Positions 30,569-39,056 of a stretch of 64,000 nt of DNA are shown here, piece after piece. The stretch comes from a virus. The stretch's first letter is position 1. Every line of letters starts with the position of its first letter. The notes beneath the pieces are model-generated. The model saw only the letters and a program-made list of their open reading frames with translations, searched no databases and was not told the origin of the DNA. The DNA lies in the IMG/VR virus record IMGVR_UViG_3300037258_000282, positions 1 to 64,000 of that record; one strand, 5' to 3'. Position numbers and translations under genes: made by a program.

Positions 30569-31621
30569 TCATTCTCCCTCTCCCAGGAGGAACTTGTTTG
30601 ATATCACCTTGAAAGACTGCGACGGACAATCTATGCTCTTAAACACCAGTCCCTCTGCTACGGGATGACTGATAGATACAGTTGAGTCTGCCTCATCGAG
30701 AAACGACTGGTGATCGCGATAGGAGCTTAGATATTGATGAAAGTGAAGTATCGGAACGTGCCTCATAGCGGCCCCGCGCTCCTCCAGAAGAGCCATAAAT
30801 GAGTATCTACTCACGGCGTCTAGATAACTCTGAGTAGATATGTCCCAAATATCGAACACGTAGAGCTCGTGATCGGAGAGTTTCTCACGGTTTCCCTGTA
30901 TCCCAGGACCCATTACCTCTCCCTGAACCGCGATGTCGCGCCCAATCGTCCCCAGAGCTTCTAAGAGTCCGGACTTTCTCACGACCTTCCATAATGTAGA
31001 ATCAGACTCTAGTAAGTCTAAGTTGCGCGAGCAGACGCCGACATTATCAGCATAATAGTACGCCGTGCATGAGGTCCCATCCAACTTGATCGAAACTTCA
31101 AATGGTCCCATCGAATACTTCGCGAGCTTCGAGTATACGTTCTGAATCCTCTCCTGGTCCGTCTTGGGAATGAAGGCTGGAAAGCTTCCTCGAGCTAGGC
31201 CGTTAAATTCTAGAGAGAGCGATCTCTCGTACTTCTGGACGCCGAGAGACTCAGTCAGGTCGTCTCCATAGACCTCCGCAATTACGTCTGGAAAATTTTC
31301 CCGGATATCGGAGAGTGGTACTATCAGCCCCTGAGACAGTTGTCCCCTGAGTCTTATCGTCTTGATGCGAAAACCGTCGCCAAGGTGGCGTGTAGACTTA
31401 AAGGAGGAGGGACGAAGAAACTCGAATAATGGATGGACTCGAATGAACGAGTCGATCTCGAAGTAAACGCAGAGATCACCCGCAAAGAAATTATTGCTCT
31501 TCTGAGTTACTACCTCCCAGCCGTCGTCGATCGTCGCGACCACTATGCGATCGGCTCCTGGGATCGGCTCGACGCTGGTTATTCGGCGGACTGACGCTAA
31601 CTTACGAGTCACTTCAGACAT
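30569..31621 (-). CDS. RNA ligase, DraRnl/TIGR02306 type
   Basis: A 350-residue nucleotidyltransferase-fold ligase. The N-terminal OB-like domain (about residues 1-150, ending FIPKTDQERIQN) precedes the catalytic KLDGTS motif (Lys near residue 178), VQGEVMGPGIQGN (motif III/IIIa) and VAEGLVFKS (motif IV). This is the arrangement of Deinococcus Rnl5-like ligases. Together with the 3'-phosphatase at 15202 it could repair nicked tRNAs. Confidence 0.85.
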   Translation of the reverse strand: MSEVTRKLASVRRITSVEPIPGADRIVVATIDDGWEVVTQKSNNFFAGDLCVYFEIDSFIRVHPLFEFLRPSSFKSTRHLGDGFRIKTIRLRGQLSQGLIVPLSDIRENFPDVIAEVYGDDLTESLGVQKYERSLSLEFNGLARGSFPAFIPKTDQERIQNVYSKLAKYSMGPFEVSIKLDGTSCTAYYYADNVGVCSRNLDLLESDSTLWKVVRKSGLLEALGTIGRDIAVQGEVMGPGIQGNREKLSDHELYVFDIWDISTQSYLDAVSRYSFMALLEERGAAMRHVPILHFHQYLSSYRDHQSFLDEADSTVSISHPVAEGLVFKSIDCPSQSFKVISNKFLLGEGE

Positions 31622-31643
31622 AATAACAAACCATTTTATAGTT

Positions 31644-31717
31644 TGGAGCGGGCTACCGGAATCGAACCGGTTTAGTTAGCTTGGAAGGCTAATGATCAAC
31701 CAATAACCCAAACCCGC
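31644..31717 (-). tRNA. tRNA-Gly(TCC)
   Basis: Read on the minus strand: acceptor GCGGGTT/AGCCCGC, T73, CCA. Stem TTAGC/GCTAA, loop CTTCCAA gives TCC. T arm ACCGG/CCGGT. Confidence 0.9.
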
Positions 31718-31730
31718 GTAGTTATATTTA

Positions 31731-31820
31731 TCACTTCTTGTTCGATCTGCGCTTCTTGCGCTTAGACGAACCTATCTTCCTGCGCCCCTTTCGTGGACGA
31801 TTCTTATGAGCATGAGGCAT
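31731..31820 (-). CDS. 29-residue highly basic peptide
   Basis: ATG 31820 opens a 29-codon frame between two tRNA genes. More than half the residues are K or R (KNRPRKGRRKIG, SKRKKRRSNKK). It resembles ribosomal-protein tails or small phage nucleic-acid-binding peptides. There is no strong ribosome site, so translation is uncertain. Confidence 0.45.
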   Translation of the reverse strand: MPHAHKNRPRKGRRKIGSSKRKKRRSNKK

Positions 31821-31841
31821 CGTTAAACTCTTTCAATAATG

Positions 31842-31918
31842 TGGTGCCCGGAGTGGGACTCGAACCCACACTGTGCGGGGTTTAAATCCGCTGACACTAC
31901 CAATTGGCCTATCCGGGC
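31842..31918 (-). tRNA. tRNA(TAA), class I; decodes UUA Leu
   Basis: Minus strand: acceptor GCCCGGA/TCCGGGC, A73, CCA. Stem GCGG/CCGC, loop TTTAAAC gives TAA. The variable region is only ACAGT instead of the long arm of bacterial tRNA-Leu, as in the TAG tRNA at 16126. A shift of one base would read TTA (ochre suppressor) but breaks the stem. Confidence 0.75.
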
Positions 31919-31957
31919 TTATCGCTTTAACTAGGTCTTAAGTTCAATGCTAGCCTG

Positions 31958-32194
31958 TCATCTGCGTTTCCACTCGCGTATCACTCTAACTATATCTTTA
32001 GGAGAGACCATCTCGCACTTAGCCTCAATCTCACTGACTCTACTCTTGGGAATATCGTAGTGTGGAAACCCCGGTGTGTTATGAAACCAACACCTCTTGA
32101 TGCTGAGATCGTGGGCCATCTTAGTCAAGTTCTCAAAGGAGAACGGGACGCATATTAGATGTCTCCGACCATCAGTGAGATATCGCAATGTCAT
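31958..32194 (-). CDS. DUF4031-like protein
   Basis: A 78-residue protein. HLICVPFSFENLTKMAHDL, CWFHNTPGFPHYDIPKSR match the small DUF4031 family found in phages and bacteria. The ATG at 32194 lies at the expected transcription start of the promoter at 32201-32229, so the message may be leaderless. Function unknown. Confidence 0.65.
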   Translation of the reverse strand: MTLRYLTDGRRHLICVPFSFENLTKMAHDLSIKRCWFHNTPGFPHYDIPKSRVSEIEAKCEMVSPKDIVRVIREWKRR

Positions 32195-32200
32195 AGGCGA

Positions 32201-32229
32201 ATACTATAACGCTTCGGATGATCTGTCAA
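32201..32229 (-). promoter_or_regulatory. Promoter of the DUF4031-like gene
   Basis: Minus strand: TTGACA (32229-32224), 17-bp spacer, TAGTAT (32206-32201). The start codon follows six bases after the -10 box. Confidence 0.7.
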
Positions 32230-32233
32230 CTGC

Positions 32234-32386
32234 CTATATGTGAAATATCTTCCCGCATCTGACGCACTTCAATTTAGAGAAGTGACAGGGATACCGATCC
32301 GCAGAGTCATGATAATCGTGATAGTCGTGAACGTCGTCGGACATCTCGCACACCATAGCTTCAGAGAGCCTCAGGTATGCCAGCAT
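32234..32386 (-). CDS. 50-residue protein with Cys/His zinc-like motif
   Basis: A small frame from ATG 32386 overlapping the end of the upstream nuclease gene. It has an H/D repeat (DDVHDYHDYHDSAD) and ends CHFSKLKCVRCGKIFHI, a plausible zinc knuckle. A longer frame continues upstream inside the nuclease gene, but ATG 32386 is the natural start. Confidence 0.5.
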   Translation of the reverse strand: MLAYLRLSEAMVCEMSDDVHDYHDYHDSADRYPCHFSKLKCVRCGKIFHI

Positions 32387-32834
32387 CGATCCCGTCGGCT
32401 TGCGTAGGTCCGACCGGCTCAAGTGCTTTCCATTGAGCCAGGTCTCTAATCTGGCTCTTACGTACTCTAGCGAGGATCCAAGAATTGTAGTAAGAGTCAC
32501 TCTCTAGTACTCTCCTGTCAACTTGCTCGCACAACTCGAGGTAAGTGGCAGCACTCTTGGATGCGCAAAGGTGCAGCACCTGTCGAAGAAAAATACCGCG
32601 GCCAAAAACTTCAACATCTCTCAGTAACTCCTCGTTGGACCCATAGTAGTCCTTCCAGTCGGACTCTACCTTATATCTCTTTTTCTTCTTCTTGACCATC
32701 TTGGTCTTAGAGAAGAAAAAGCTTTTCTTCCCGATGTACATTCTACCCGTTCTAGAGTTAGTTATCAGGTATACGAAGCTGACTGCTCCATATGGAACCT
32801 CCTCGAGTGGAGTTCCACTATACGTCCACGACAT
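32361..32834 (-). CDS. GIY-YIG-like endonuclease
   Basis: A 157-residue protein. FVYLITNSRTGRMYIGKKSFF near residues 20-40 is the GIY-YIG signature (YLI...YIG) followed by a Lys-rich stretch (KKKKKRYKVESDWKDYYGS) and FLRQVLHLC. T4-like phages carry such free-standing nucleases as Seg-type homing enzymes or DNA-repair-like proteins. ATG 32834 is preferred because homologues start shortly before the GIY strand. Confidence 0.7.
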   Translation of the reverse strand: MSWTYSGTPLEEVPYGAVSFVYLITNSRTGRMYIGKKSFFFSKTKMVKKKKKRYKVESDWKDYYGSNEELLRDVEVFGRGIFLRQVLHLCASKSAATYLELCEQVDRRVLESDSYYNSWILARVRKSQIRDLAQWKALEPVGPTQADGIDAGIPEAL

Positions 32835-32888
32835 CTCAAGATATTCCCCACGGGTATAACGAATCATTATACCCGATAGGAATATTTA

Positions 32889-33095
32889 TCAGCTATCCGG
32901 ATGAACCTCGTAGTAAGCTTCGTCGAACGCCGGAGACCAGCTGCCGACGCATTCGTCTAGACCATCCGCGTCGTAGTTCTCAAACGCCTTGATGACTTCA
33001 GTATATAGGTTTACTCTCTCATCGTACTTGGAGATAGTCTCATCGATGATCTGAATAAGTTCTTCTATGAGAGTCGAACCAGAAGACCAACCCAT
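32889..33095 (-). CDS. Conserved small phage protein
   Basis: A 68-residue acidic protein: MGWSSGSTLIEELIQIIDE, YTEVIKAFENYDADGLDECVG, AFDEAY. This pattern is common to small uncharacterised phage genes. Start ATG 33095 overlaps the stop of the gene upstream (TAATG). Confidence 0.65.
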   Translation of the reverse strand: MGWSSGSTLIEELIQIIDETISKYDERVNLYTEVIKAFENYDADGLDECVGSWSPAFDEAYYEVHPDS

Positions 33096-33235
33096 TACTG
33101 CGCGAACCTCTCTTCTTGAGTTAGACTGATCCAGTAGTTCCAGGAGACCTCGTCGCCACTTGAGAGAACTACTACGTACTCTCCATCTCTATACCGAACG
33201 TTGGCGACGTGAACTCTACTCTTCCTGTCTATCAT
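33095..33235 (-). CDS. 46-residue hypothetical protein
   Basis: ATG 33235 overlaps the RNR stop (ATGA) and its TAA overlaps the next ATG, so it is embedded in an overlapping operon. The short product has beta-like segments (RVHVANVRYRDGEYVVVLSSG). Function unknown. Confidence 0.6.
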   Translation of the reverse strand: MIDRKSRVHVANVRYRDGEYVVVLSSGDEVSWNYWISLTQEERFAQ

Positions 33236-35193
33236 ACCTCGCATCCTCCAGCTCCCGTGCAGGCCAGCTCATGTGATGATGTAGTAGTGTCCTCTAACTC
33301 ATACTCTGGGAGCTTCTTCCAGTCTATCTTCTCGGGCATCTGAGCTACTAGTTGGTCGTATTCTTCACGCGAGCACGCCGAGAATGGAGCCTGTCGATAC
33401 GTGTGCCCGTCCTCTTCCGCGGGAAGGAACGACACTCCAGAGAGCCACTCGAAGTTCTCATAGCACCAGGCTCCAACCGCGAGCCACTCACTCTCTCGAA
33501 CCGACACTGTGATAGACGGCTTGTGCTCGCACCAATACTTCTGATATATCAACCAGAGCTCGAGATGGCTGATGGCGTCGACATCGCTCTTAAATATTGA
33601 GTCACAAGGTGATTTCAGTGGAAACTTAAACACCACGTTTCTCTGGTTATAGAAGTCTATCTCATGTGGAACACCCGCGTCGATCATGAACTTAGTTACT
33701 GGATCGTTGGTCGAGTTTCTAACGTGCCTGATGTAGAACGCCGAGTGCGCCGGATGAATTCCAGAAGAAGTTCCATTCAGAGCAGAGGAAGTTCCAGATG
33801 GCTTGACGCACGTTATAGCCACAGAAGAGTTGATGCCTATCTTAGAAGCTAGTTCCCTGTTGACTACTATCGCCCCACGCTTAAGTCTCGTGAGCAGACT
33901 CACGAGAGCGGGCCTAGGCCCGTATCCATTAGTTAGAATATTGTCGAATATTCCCGTGAGAGATACTCCGAGAAGTCGCTCATCCTCGCAGTTTCGCTGC
34001 CACTTCTTGTTGATGAAGCGAAAGTTAGAGAGACACGCCTGAAACGTTCCTAATATCGTAGCTATCCTGATCTTTCTAACCAGCGACTCTTCCGTGTCAT
34101 CTGGACGAATTATCACCTCAGTTAGGTTACAGAATTCTAATTCCCTCAAGATTATCTCGACGCAAGGATTTGTCCCAAATTCATGATCTGGATCTCTGAG
34201 CCTATAGAGCTCTTCTCCAGCATCTTGGTTTAGTAACTTCCTAAAGTCATTAGCGTTATTAATCACGGTTCTCATGGCTGGTCTAGAGATTATACCCCGC
34301 TCACCGGACTTAGACTCATAGAGTGAGATCCACTCTCGCATGAACGTCCCAATGTCTGGCTTTGATTCGTAGACCGCCGAGTTATTGGAGAGAGATCTCT
34401 GGTTATCCTTTACCCACCACTGTCCCTTCTTACAGTCTCTCATCCTATCATCCGAGAGATCGGACAGGGATATGAGGGCCGATCTCCTGACTCCACCTAC
34501 GACGACGATCTCGGCGATCTTACACACTAAGTCGTGACACTCTATCGTCGATAGCTTCCTTCCGGCGGCGCGGCGAAAGAGGGCGGCGGAGAACGTCAGT
34601 AGGTCGACGAGAGGATCTGGTCCCGACGCTCGACCACCGAAGATCTTCAGCTTAGCTCCCATCGGTCGTATCTTCGACACGTCGTACTTGGGTATCTGAC
34701 CTACGGCCAGCAGCGACATCCACTCACGAAAGCCCTTGGCCCATCCAGTTCTAGAGTCCTCAAACACTATCACGGTATCTGACTCGTAGAATTCATCTGG
34801 AAGAGTGGGAAGCTTTGAGATGTACTGCTTCTCAACCGAGAAGCCCATGCCTGAGCCAAGCATGAGAGTGTAGAGAGTCTCGTCGAACGACCTCAGCGAG
34901 TCGATTGGAATATACGCGCAGTTGAAAATAGCGCCCGGGTCTCTCTTTAGAGCCGGCCCTGCCGTCATGAGTCCACGCATGGACGGCATCCCCTCGTGAT
35001 CTAGGACAGCCTGCTCGAGTTCGGGCCTATAGCTTGAGAAATCAAAGGCATACTCCTCTCGCATGAACGACTCCATAAAGTCGAAGTAGCGAGCGACAGT
35101 CTCGGGCCAAGTCTCTCTCCTCTTCTCACGGTCGAGATACTTAGCGTATCTCGACACGTAGATGAACTGCTGATAGACTGAGTCCTCGTACAT
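33232..35193 (-). CDS. nrdJ: Class II (B12-dependent) ribonucleotide reductase
   Basis: A 653-residue reductase of the monomeric adenosylcobalamin-dependent type. PSMRGLMTAGPAL, ALKRDPGAIFNCAY, YTLMLGSGMGFSVE, NPCVEIILRE (finger loop) and VAITCVKPSGTSSALNGTSSGIHP are characteristic; the last three residues CEV and CTGAGGC provide the C-terminal redox cysteines. It supplies deoxynucleotides and needs host B12, in keeping with an alphaproteobacterial host. ATG 35193 follows AAGGAG. Confidence 0.9.
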   Translation of the reverse strand: MYEDSVYQQFIYVSRYAKYLDREKRRETWPETVARYFDFMESFMREEYAFDFSSYRPELEQAVLDHEGMPSMRGLMTAGPALKRDPGAIFNCAYIPIDSLRSFDETLYTLMLGSGMGFSVEKQYISKLPTLPDEFYESDTVIVFEDSRTGWAKGFREWMSLLAVGQIPKYDVSKIRPMGAKLKIFGGRASGPDPLVDLLTFSAALFRRAAGRKLSTIECHDLVCKIAEIVVVGGVRRSALISLSDLSDDRMRDCKKGQWWVKDNQRSLSNNSAVYESKPDIGTFMREWISLYESKSGERGIISRPAMRTVINNANDFRKLLNQDAGEELYRLRDPDHEFGTNPCVEIILRELEFCNLTEVIIRPDDTEESLVRKIRIATILGTFQACLSNFRFINKKWQRNCEDERLLGVSLTGIFDNILTNGYGPRPALVSLLTRLKRGAIVVNRELASKIGINSSVAITCVKPSGTSSALNGTSSGIHPAHSAFYIRHVRNSTNDPVTKFMIDAGVPHEIDFYNQRNVVFKFPLKSPCDSIFKSDVDAISHLELWLIYQKYWCEHKPSITVSVRESEWLAVGAWCYENFEWLSGVSFLPAEEDGHTYRQAPFSACSREEYDQLVAQMPEKIDWKKLPEYELEDTTTSSHELACTGAGGCEV

Positions 35194-35392
35194 ATCTTCT
35201 CCTTGAAAAATAAAATAAGCGCGACTGAGACGATGCAATCGTGTCTGTCGGGCGCGGAAATCTATATTATGATTGTATTACAGTGGAAACATTAATGGGA
35301 TGGGCCCACGTCAGGAGAAGAGACGCAACCATCGGAACTTTACTGAGTGCCCTCACTGCGATCCTCTTTCTTCTCTCGATCTCTAAGACTCA
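35194..35392. other. Gap upstream of the RNR gene
   Basis: About 200 bases without a clear gene. A 35-codon plus-strand frame (35295-35402) encodes one hydrophobic segment but has no ribosome site and opposes all neighbours. No consensus promoter was found. Confidence 0.4.
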
Positions 35393-35680
35393 CTATTTAT
35401 AGTCTGGGGTGAACTCTTCCATCGGAACTATGGTAGTCACAGCTCCGTGGCTGGAGATCGTGATATCTAGTATGATTCTTAACTCCGGAATGAACAAATC
35501 TGCCCGAAGTTCATTGCGATCGATCACTTCTGGAGGATTATTTGTCTCATCGCACACTACTTTATAACCAAATACTTCAAGCAAATTATTCGAAATTTTT
35601 TTTCTCGTGATCGAATCATTTAGCTCGCCGTATGACATATCAAGTATCTCGTCAGCCGACTTCTGAATGATAGACATCAT
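35393..35680 (-). CDS. Conserved phage hypothetical protein
   Basis: A 95-residue protein, start ATG 35680 or 35677. KKISNNLLEVFGYKVVCDETNNPPEVIDRNELRADLFIPELR is reminiscent of small T4-like phage proteins of unknown role. Acidic, with no membrane segment. Confidence 0.6.
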   Translation of the reverse strand: MMSIIQKSADEILDMSYGELNDSITRKKISNNLLEVFGYKVVCDETNNPPEVIDRNELRADLFIPELRIILDITISSHGAVTTIVPMEEFTPDYK

Positions 35681-35698
35681 GATATCACTTACCAATTT

Positions 35699-35902
35699 CT
35701 ACTCCACATTAACATAGCCTAAAAACGGGCCGCCATATATACACCTGACTCTCGCGTCTCTCAATGTCTCGAGCCAACATCTCTGACAGATCGCGCACTT
35801 TCCAGATTCTAAAGCTTGCTTGGTGACTTTGTCGACTACTCTTACTCGCGGATCGTCAAAAGTGAAGTCAACTTCTATTCCATCAAACCTACGCAGTCTC
35901 AT
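35699..35902 (-). CDS. Small protein with clustered cysteines
   Basis: A 67-residue protein from ATG 35902, overlapping the end of thyX. It contains CAICQRCW (three cysteines in six residues) and a further Cys, possibly a metal site. No family recognised. Confidence 0.55.
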   Translation of the reverse strand: MRLRRFDGIEVDFTFDDPRVRVVDKVTKQALESGKCAICQRCWLETLRDARVRCIYGGPFLGYVNVE

Positions 35903-36806
35903 CAGGAATGGTCTTTCTGTATTGAATCCATCCGTGGCAAAAATTACCACTCAAGTGAGGATTAGCTGGAACGCCGGACGGAGTGAGATCGTCGGCTTTA
36001 GCCTGATGCTCGGTGGGAGACGCGTGCATAGGTTTCTCTCTAACGAACTTGTCGTGAAGCTCTATCGCCCTCTCCAAGTTCATATCAAAGCCATCTACCG
36101 TCTTATATGAAGTAGATCCGCATCTAGCTACAGAAAGCGCTATCGCGTTCCTATCAGACGCGAGAGCTGGTATTCCATCAGAATCTTCAATATGCAAGTC
36201 GTCAATACTAACAAACGGCCAGTGCCAGCGTCCTGGTGGTAGTACGTTGACTTGCGCGAAACCCATCGCCTTCCTGATCTCGCCCGCGAGTAGGCGGAAA
36301 TGCGGCTCCGCCGCCTCGTGATCTCTGAGAGCAAAGAAGTTTGACCATTCCGTAGACGTGACTACCACCGTGATGTGGGAAAACGGCTCAAGCAGGCGGT
36401 TGATTATCTGCTTGTGATATCCTAACCGAGCGTAGCGCTGGGCCTTCTTAACCGCATAGTCTCTCGCCTCGAGCCACTCTTCCTCGGCGTCGAAGACTGT
36501 TCGGTACCCATAATCTTCCTTAGACTCATCGTCTTCCATAAATTCGATATGTGGGCGGTGACCAATACCCTGCATGCCGGGTTTATTCATTCCCCACACG
36601 AGCGGTACGAATGGATCGCTCATGACGTCTTCGATAAGTTTTGCTACGGGAATAGCTCGACTAGACGCCGAGTTCCTCGACATCACTCTATGAGTCATAA
36701 ACTCAGAGTGAATGCACCTGGGATAGCGGAGCAGTAGCGTATCTATCCTAGAGTTAGTCAGGGCGTGTCGAGAGGCCAAGATGCTTTTAGCAGTGATAGT
36801 CGTCAA
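35889..36806 (-). CDS. thyX: Flavin-dependent thymidylate synthase ThyX
   Basis: A 305-residue ThyX. The signature HRVMSRNSASSRAIP (residues about 40-54) is the RHRxxSxNxxSxR motif with its first Arg replaced by Thr-His context; LEPFSHITVVVTSTEWSNFFALR matches the substrate region. It makes dTMP using FAD and folate. TTG 36806 overlaps the primase stop (TTGA) with GGAGAAAGA before it. Confidence 0.85.
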   Translation of the reverse strand: MTTITAKSILASRHALTNSRIDTLLLRYPRCIHSEFMTHRVMSRNSASSRAIPVAKLIEDVMSDPFVPLVWGMNKPGMQGIGHRPHIEFMEDDESKEDYGYRTVFDAEEEWLEARDYAVKKAQRYARLGYHKQIINRLLEPFSHITVVVTSTEWSNFFALRDHEAAEPHFRLLAGEIRKAMGFAQVNVLPPGRWHWPFVSIDDLHIEDSDGIPALASDRNAIALSVARCGSTSYKTVDGFDMNLERAIELHDKFVREKPMHASPTEHQAKADDLTPSGVPANPHLSGNFCHGWIQYRKTIPDETA

Positions 36807-37825
36807 ATCTTTCTCCAGTCTGCGAGTCGCATTCTCGCCGATAATCCGTTAAACGTGTTTTCCTTAAGAATAAATTGAAAGTTAGTGCTCTCATCAGCGA
36901 GAAACATATCGTTGACGTCCTTATACGCGTGAAGATACTCCGGCCATATGGCCACAGAATATCCAAAGTCTATCGCCTTTGAGATCTTTCTTACCGTATC
37001 GGCAGATCTAGGCTCGTTGTCATAAACGATGACTAAGTTAGTCCTGGGAAATGACCGACAAGACGACGCGAGGTCTCCGCCGAGAGTGGCTATCGAGTTC
37101 TCAACGAACATCGAGTCGATCGGTCCTTCAAACACGTATATAGTCTTGTCTCTATCTACAGTATCTAAGCCATAGATAGAAGTAGACTCACCATCAAGCA
37201 TCGTGGTGATGTATTTAATAGAACCATGAGTACTTAAGAGCGCCCTACCCTGAAAGCCAAATAGCTTTCCCTCCTCTGATAGGAGTGGTATGAGTAGACG
37301 AGTCTCGTCTAAAGAGAGAGCTCGATCTGAGAACTTTCCAGGCAATAGAGAATTAGTAAATCCCATGAAGTTTGGACACTCGTATAGTTTAGTCCAATAC
37401 TTCTTGGGTATCTTCCTACTCTCGACGAAGTGAAGAGTTTTCGAAGTTGACTCTAAGACTGACACTCGCTTAAGTCGCTTGAGGCATCCCATGTCGTCGA
37501 ATCGAGGAGGGGCGTATTCAACAGTCGCGATCTTAGGGAGGGCCTCCCTCTTGTCTCTCAGTAGATCGAGAGAGTACTCTCCATAAGAGACTGGATCAAA
37601 ATCTTTGAGAAAGGTGGAAAACCTCCTGGAGGCGCAGCCGTTGTGACAGTGAAAGAACCACTGCCCGTCGCGAGTATGAAAGTAGGCGCGAGCCTTAGTC
37701 TTTGATCTCTTGGAGTCTCCGCAGAAGCAGCAGCGAAAGTTATAGAGAGAGTCACTCTTCCTGCTGAATCTCTCTAACTTTACGGACACCTGATTTATGT
37801 ACTTAACGTCTACCCAGGAGCTCAA
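36803..37825 (-). CDS. 61: DNA primase, T4 gp61 type
   Basis: A 340-residue primase. The N-terminal zinc ribbon CCFCGDSKR...FHCHNGC is at about residues 31-61; TOPRIM follows with VFEGPIDSMFV, TLGGDLAS and LVIVYDNEPRSAD. Primes lagging-strand synthesis with the gp41 helicase at 47726. The start is a TTG at 37825 behind a promoter at 37852-37880. Confidence 0.85.
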   Translation of the reverse strand: MSSWVDVKYINQVSVKLERFSRKSDSLYNFRCCFCGDSKRSKTKARAYFHTRDGQWFFHCHNGCASRRFSTFLKDFDPVSYGEYSLDLLRDKREALPKIATVEYAPPRFDDMGCLKRLKRVSVLESTSKTLHFVESRKIPKKYWTKLYECPNFMGFTNSLLPGKFSDRALSLDETRLLIPLLSEEGKLFGFQGRALLSTHGSIKYITTMLDGESTSIYGLDTVDRDKTIYVFEGPIDSMFVENSIATLGGDLASSCRSFPRTNLVIVYDNEPRSADTVRKISKAIDFGYSVAIWPEYLHAYKDVNDMFLADESTNFQFILKENTFNGLSARMRLADWRKI

Positions 37826-37851
37826 TCACGTATCTCTCATATTGAGATACT

Positions 37852-37880
37852 AATCTATACCTCTACCATCGATTTGTCAA
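37852..37880 (-). promoter_or_regulatory. Promoter of the primase-thyX operon
   Basis: Minus strand: TTGACA (37880-37875), 17-bp spacer, TAGATT (37857-37852). Confidence 0.7.
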
Positions 37881-37883
37881 TAT

Positions 37884-38471
37884 TCACTTACTCACGTGAT
37901 CCGGGACCTCTGCTGGAGACGCTCCCCGTCTGACCTGAAGTTCTAGCTCTAGACTCTTTATCCTATCCTGAGCCGCAGCCAGCATCTCCGCGTCGTGCTT
38001 ATCCTCCAACTGAGTAGCTCTCGTCTCATCCCTGTTGATCCTCTCGCGCATGAGCTTTATCTCGCTGTTGAACGTGTCTGAAGTCACTGCTACTCTTGAG
38101 AAGTCCTTAAAATCTGACACGACCTGGCGAAGATCGTCGTTGATAGGCTTAAGTATGGCCGCGATAAGTCCGATAACTACTATAGCGACTCCGGCGGCGG
38201 TCGCCCAGAACGCGAGCCAGTTAGTGGACCGCGCCGAGTTCCAAGCGGCCGACTGAGTCTCTATCTTGGTGACTATATCCTTGATGGACTCAGAGATAGA
38301 CTCAGCCATGCCATGCATCTGAGACGAGAAGTCCTTCTGAACGTCATCAATCTTATCTGAGAGAGTTAGAAAATTGCGCTCGGCTCCAGACACTCTCTCA
38401 GAGAGCGCCCCGAGATTTATACTTCCCTCGGCCCAAGTGTTCTCGTAGTTGGTCCTACCGACGATCGGCAT
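37884..38471 (-). CDS. Coiled-coil membrane protein
   Basis: A 195-residue protein: helical N-terminus (residues 20-80), one membrane segment (about 88-108, WLAFWATAAGVAIVVIGLIA), then a coiled coil to about residue 180. Unrecognised; likely membrane anchored. The general plan (amphipathic helix, TM, coiled coil) is seen in unrelated phage proteins, so function is open. Confidence 0.6.
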   Translation of the reverse strand: MPIVGRTNYENTWAEGSINLGALSERVSGAERNFLTLSDKIDDVQKDFSSQMHGMAESISESIKDIVTKIETQSAAWNSARSTNWLAFWATAAGVAIVVIGLIAAILKPINDDLRQVVSDFKDFSRVAVTSDTFNSEIKLMRERINRDETRATQLEDKHDAEMLAAAQDRIKSLELELQVRRGASPAEVPDHVSK

Positions 38472-38481
38472 CTTACTCTCC

Positions 38482-38664
38482 TCATTTTACTCTTGACAGC
38501 TTCTTAATCTTAACTATATCAGACAGCTTCTTGCGCTTGATGGGACGCGCTATTAGAAGTGGGTCGAACGTCTGAATAGGACCTGATGAGGACGAGGAGG
38601 CGCCCATGGAGTTAGTTGGAACTCCAGACTCAGTCTCAGCTATGATCTCTCTATCTTCTCTCAT
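38482..38664 (-). CDS. Small hypothetical protein
   Basis: A 60-residue protein with a Ser-rich stretch (NSMGASSSSSG) and a basic tail (IKRKKLSDIVKIKKLSRVK). Its start overlaps the upstream gene stop by four bases. Unrecognised. Confidence 0.6.
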   Translation of the reverse strand: MREDREIIAETESGVPTNSMGASSSSSGPIQTFDPLLIARPIKRKKLSDIVKIKKLSRVK

Positions 38665-39053
38665 ATGCCTCTGAGTCTCTCTACTATCGCCTGTTCCATC
38701 GCTATGAATCTGGTATCCACTAACAGTTCGTCTCCTACGTTACGAATCTCATTCTGCATCACGTCGAGCAGTATAAGGAACGGCTTGACGTACTTCATCT
38801 GATCCTTCAACTTTAAGTATAATATCTTACATAAGACCACTGGACCAAAGCAGTTATTAAGTATTATGATGTGGTTGAGGATCAATCTCTCTTTGAGACT
38901 TCCGCCCTCGACGTACCGCGTTATCAACTTCTTTATGTATTTTACCCTGTTTATATCTTCCATCACGTCCTCTATCGAGGAGAACTTTACGTCTCGATAG
39001 TGGCGAACGCAGAAAAGGAGGAAATTATCTTCGACTAACTTTTCTTCGTTCAT
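38661..39053 (-). CDS. Conserved phage protein (DUF7207 type)
   Basis: A 130-residue helical protein. NFLLFCVRHYRD, LKERLILNHIIILNNCFGPV and PFLILLDVMQNEIRNV match a conserved protein located among structural genes of T4-like phages. No function known. Confidence 0.6.
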   Translation of the reverse strand: MNEEKLVEDNFLLFCVRHYRDVKFSSIEDVMEDINRVKYIKKLITRYVEGGSLKERLILNHIIILNNCFGPVVLCKILYLKLKDQMKYVKPFLILLDVMQNEIRNVGDELLVDTRFIAMEQAIVERLRGI

Positions 39054-39056
39054 ATC

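Noticed and set aside
31842-31918. Ochre suppressor tRNA (anticodon TTA)
   Set aside because: The one-base shift needed loses two of the stem pairs; reading TAA keeps four good pairs.
35295-35402. 35-residue hydrophobic plus-strand frame
   Set aside because: No ribosome site or promoter and opposite to all neighbours; noted only as part of the gap.
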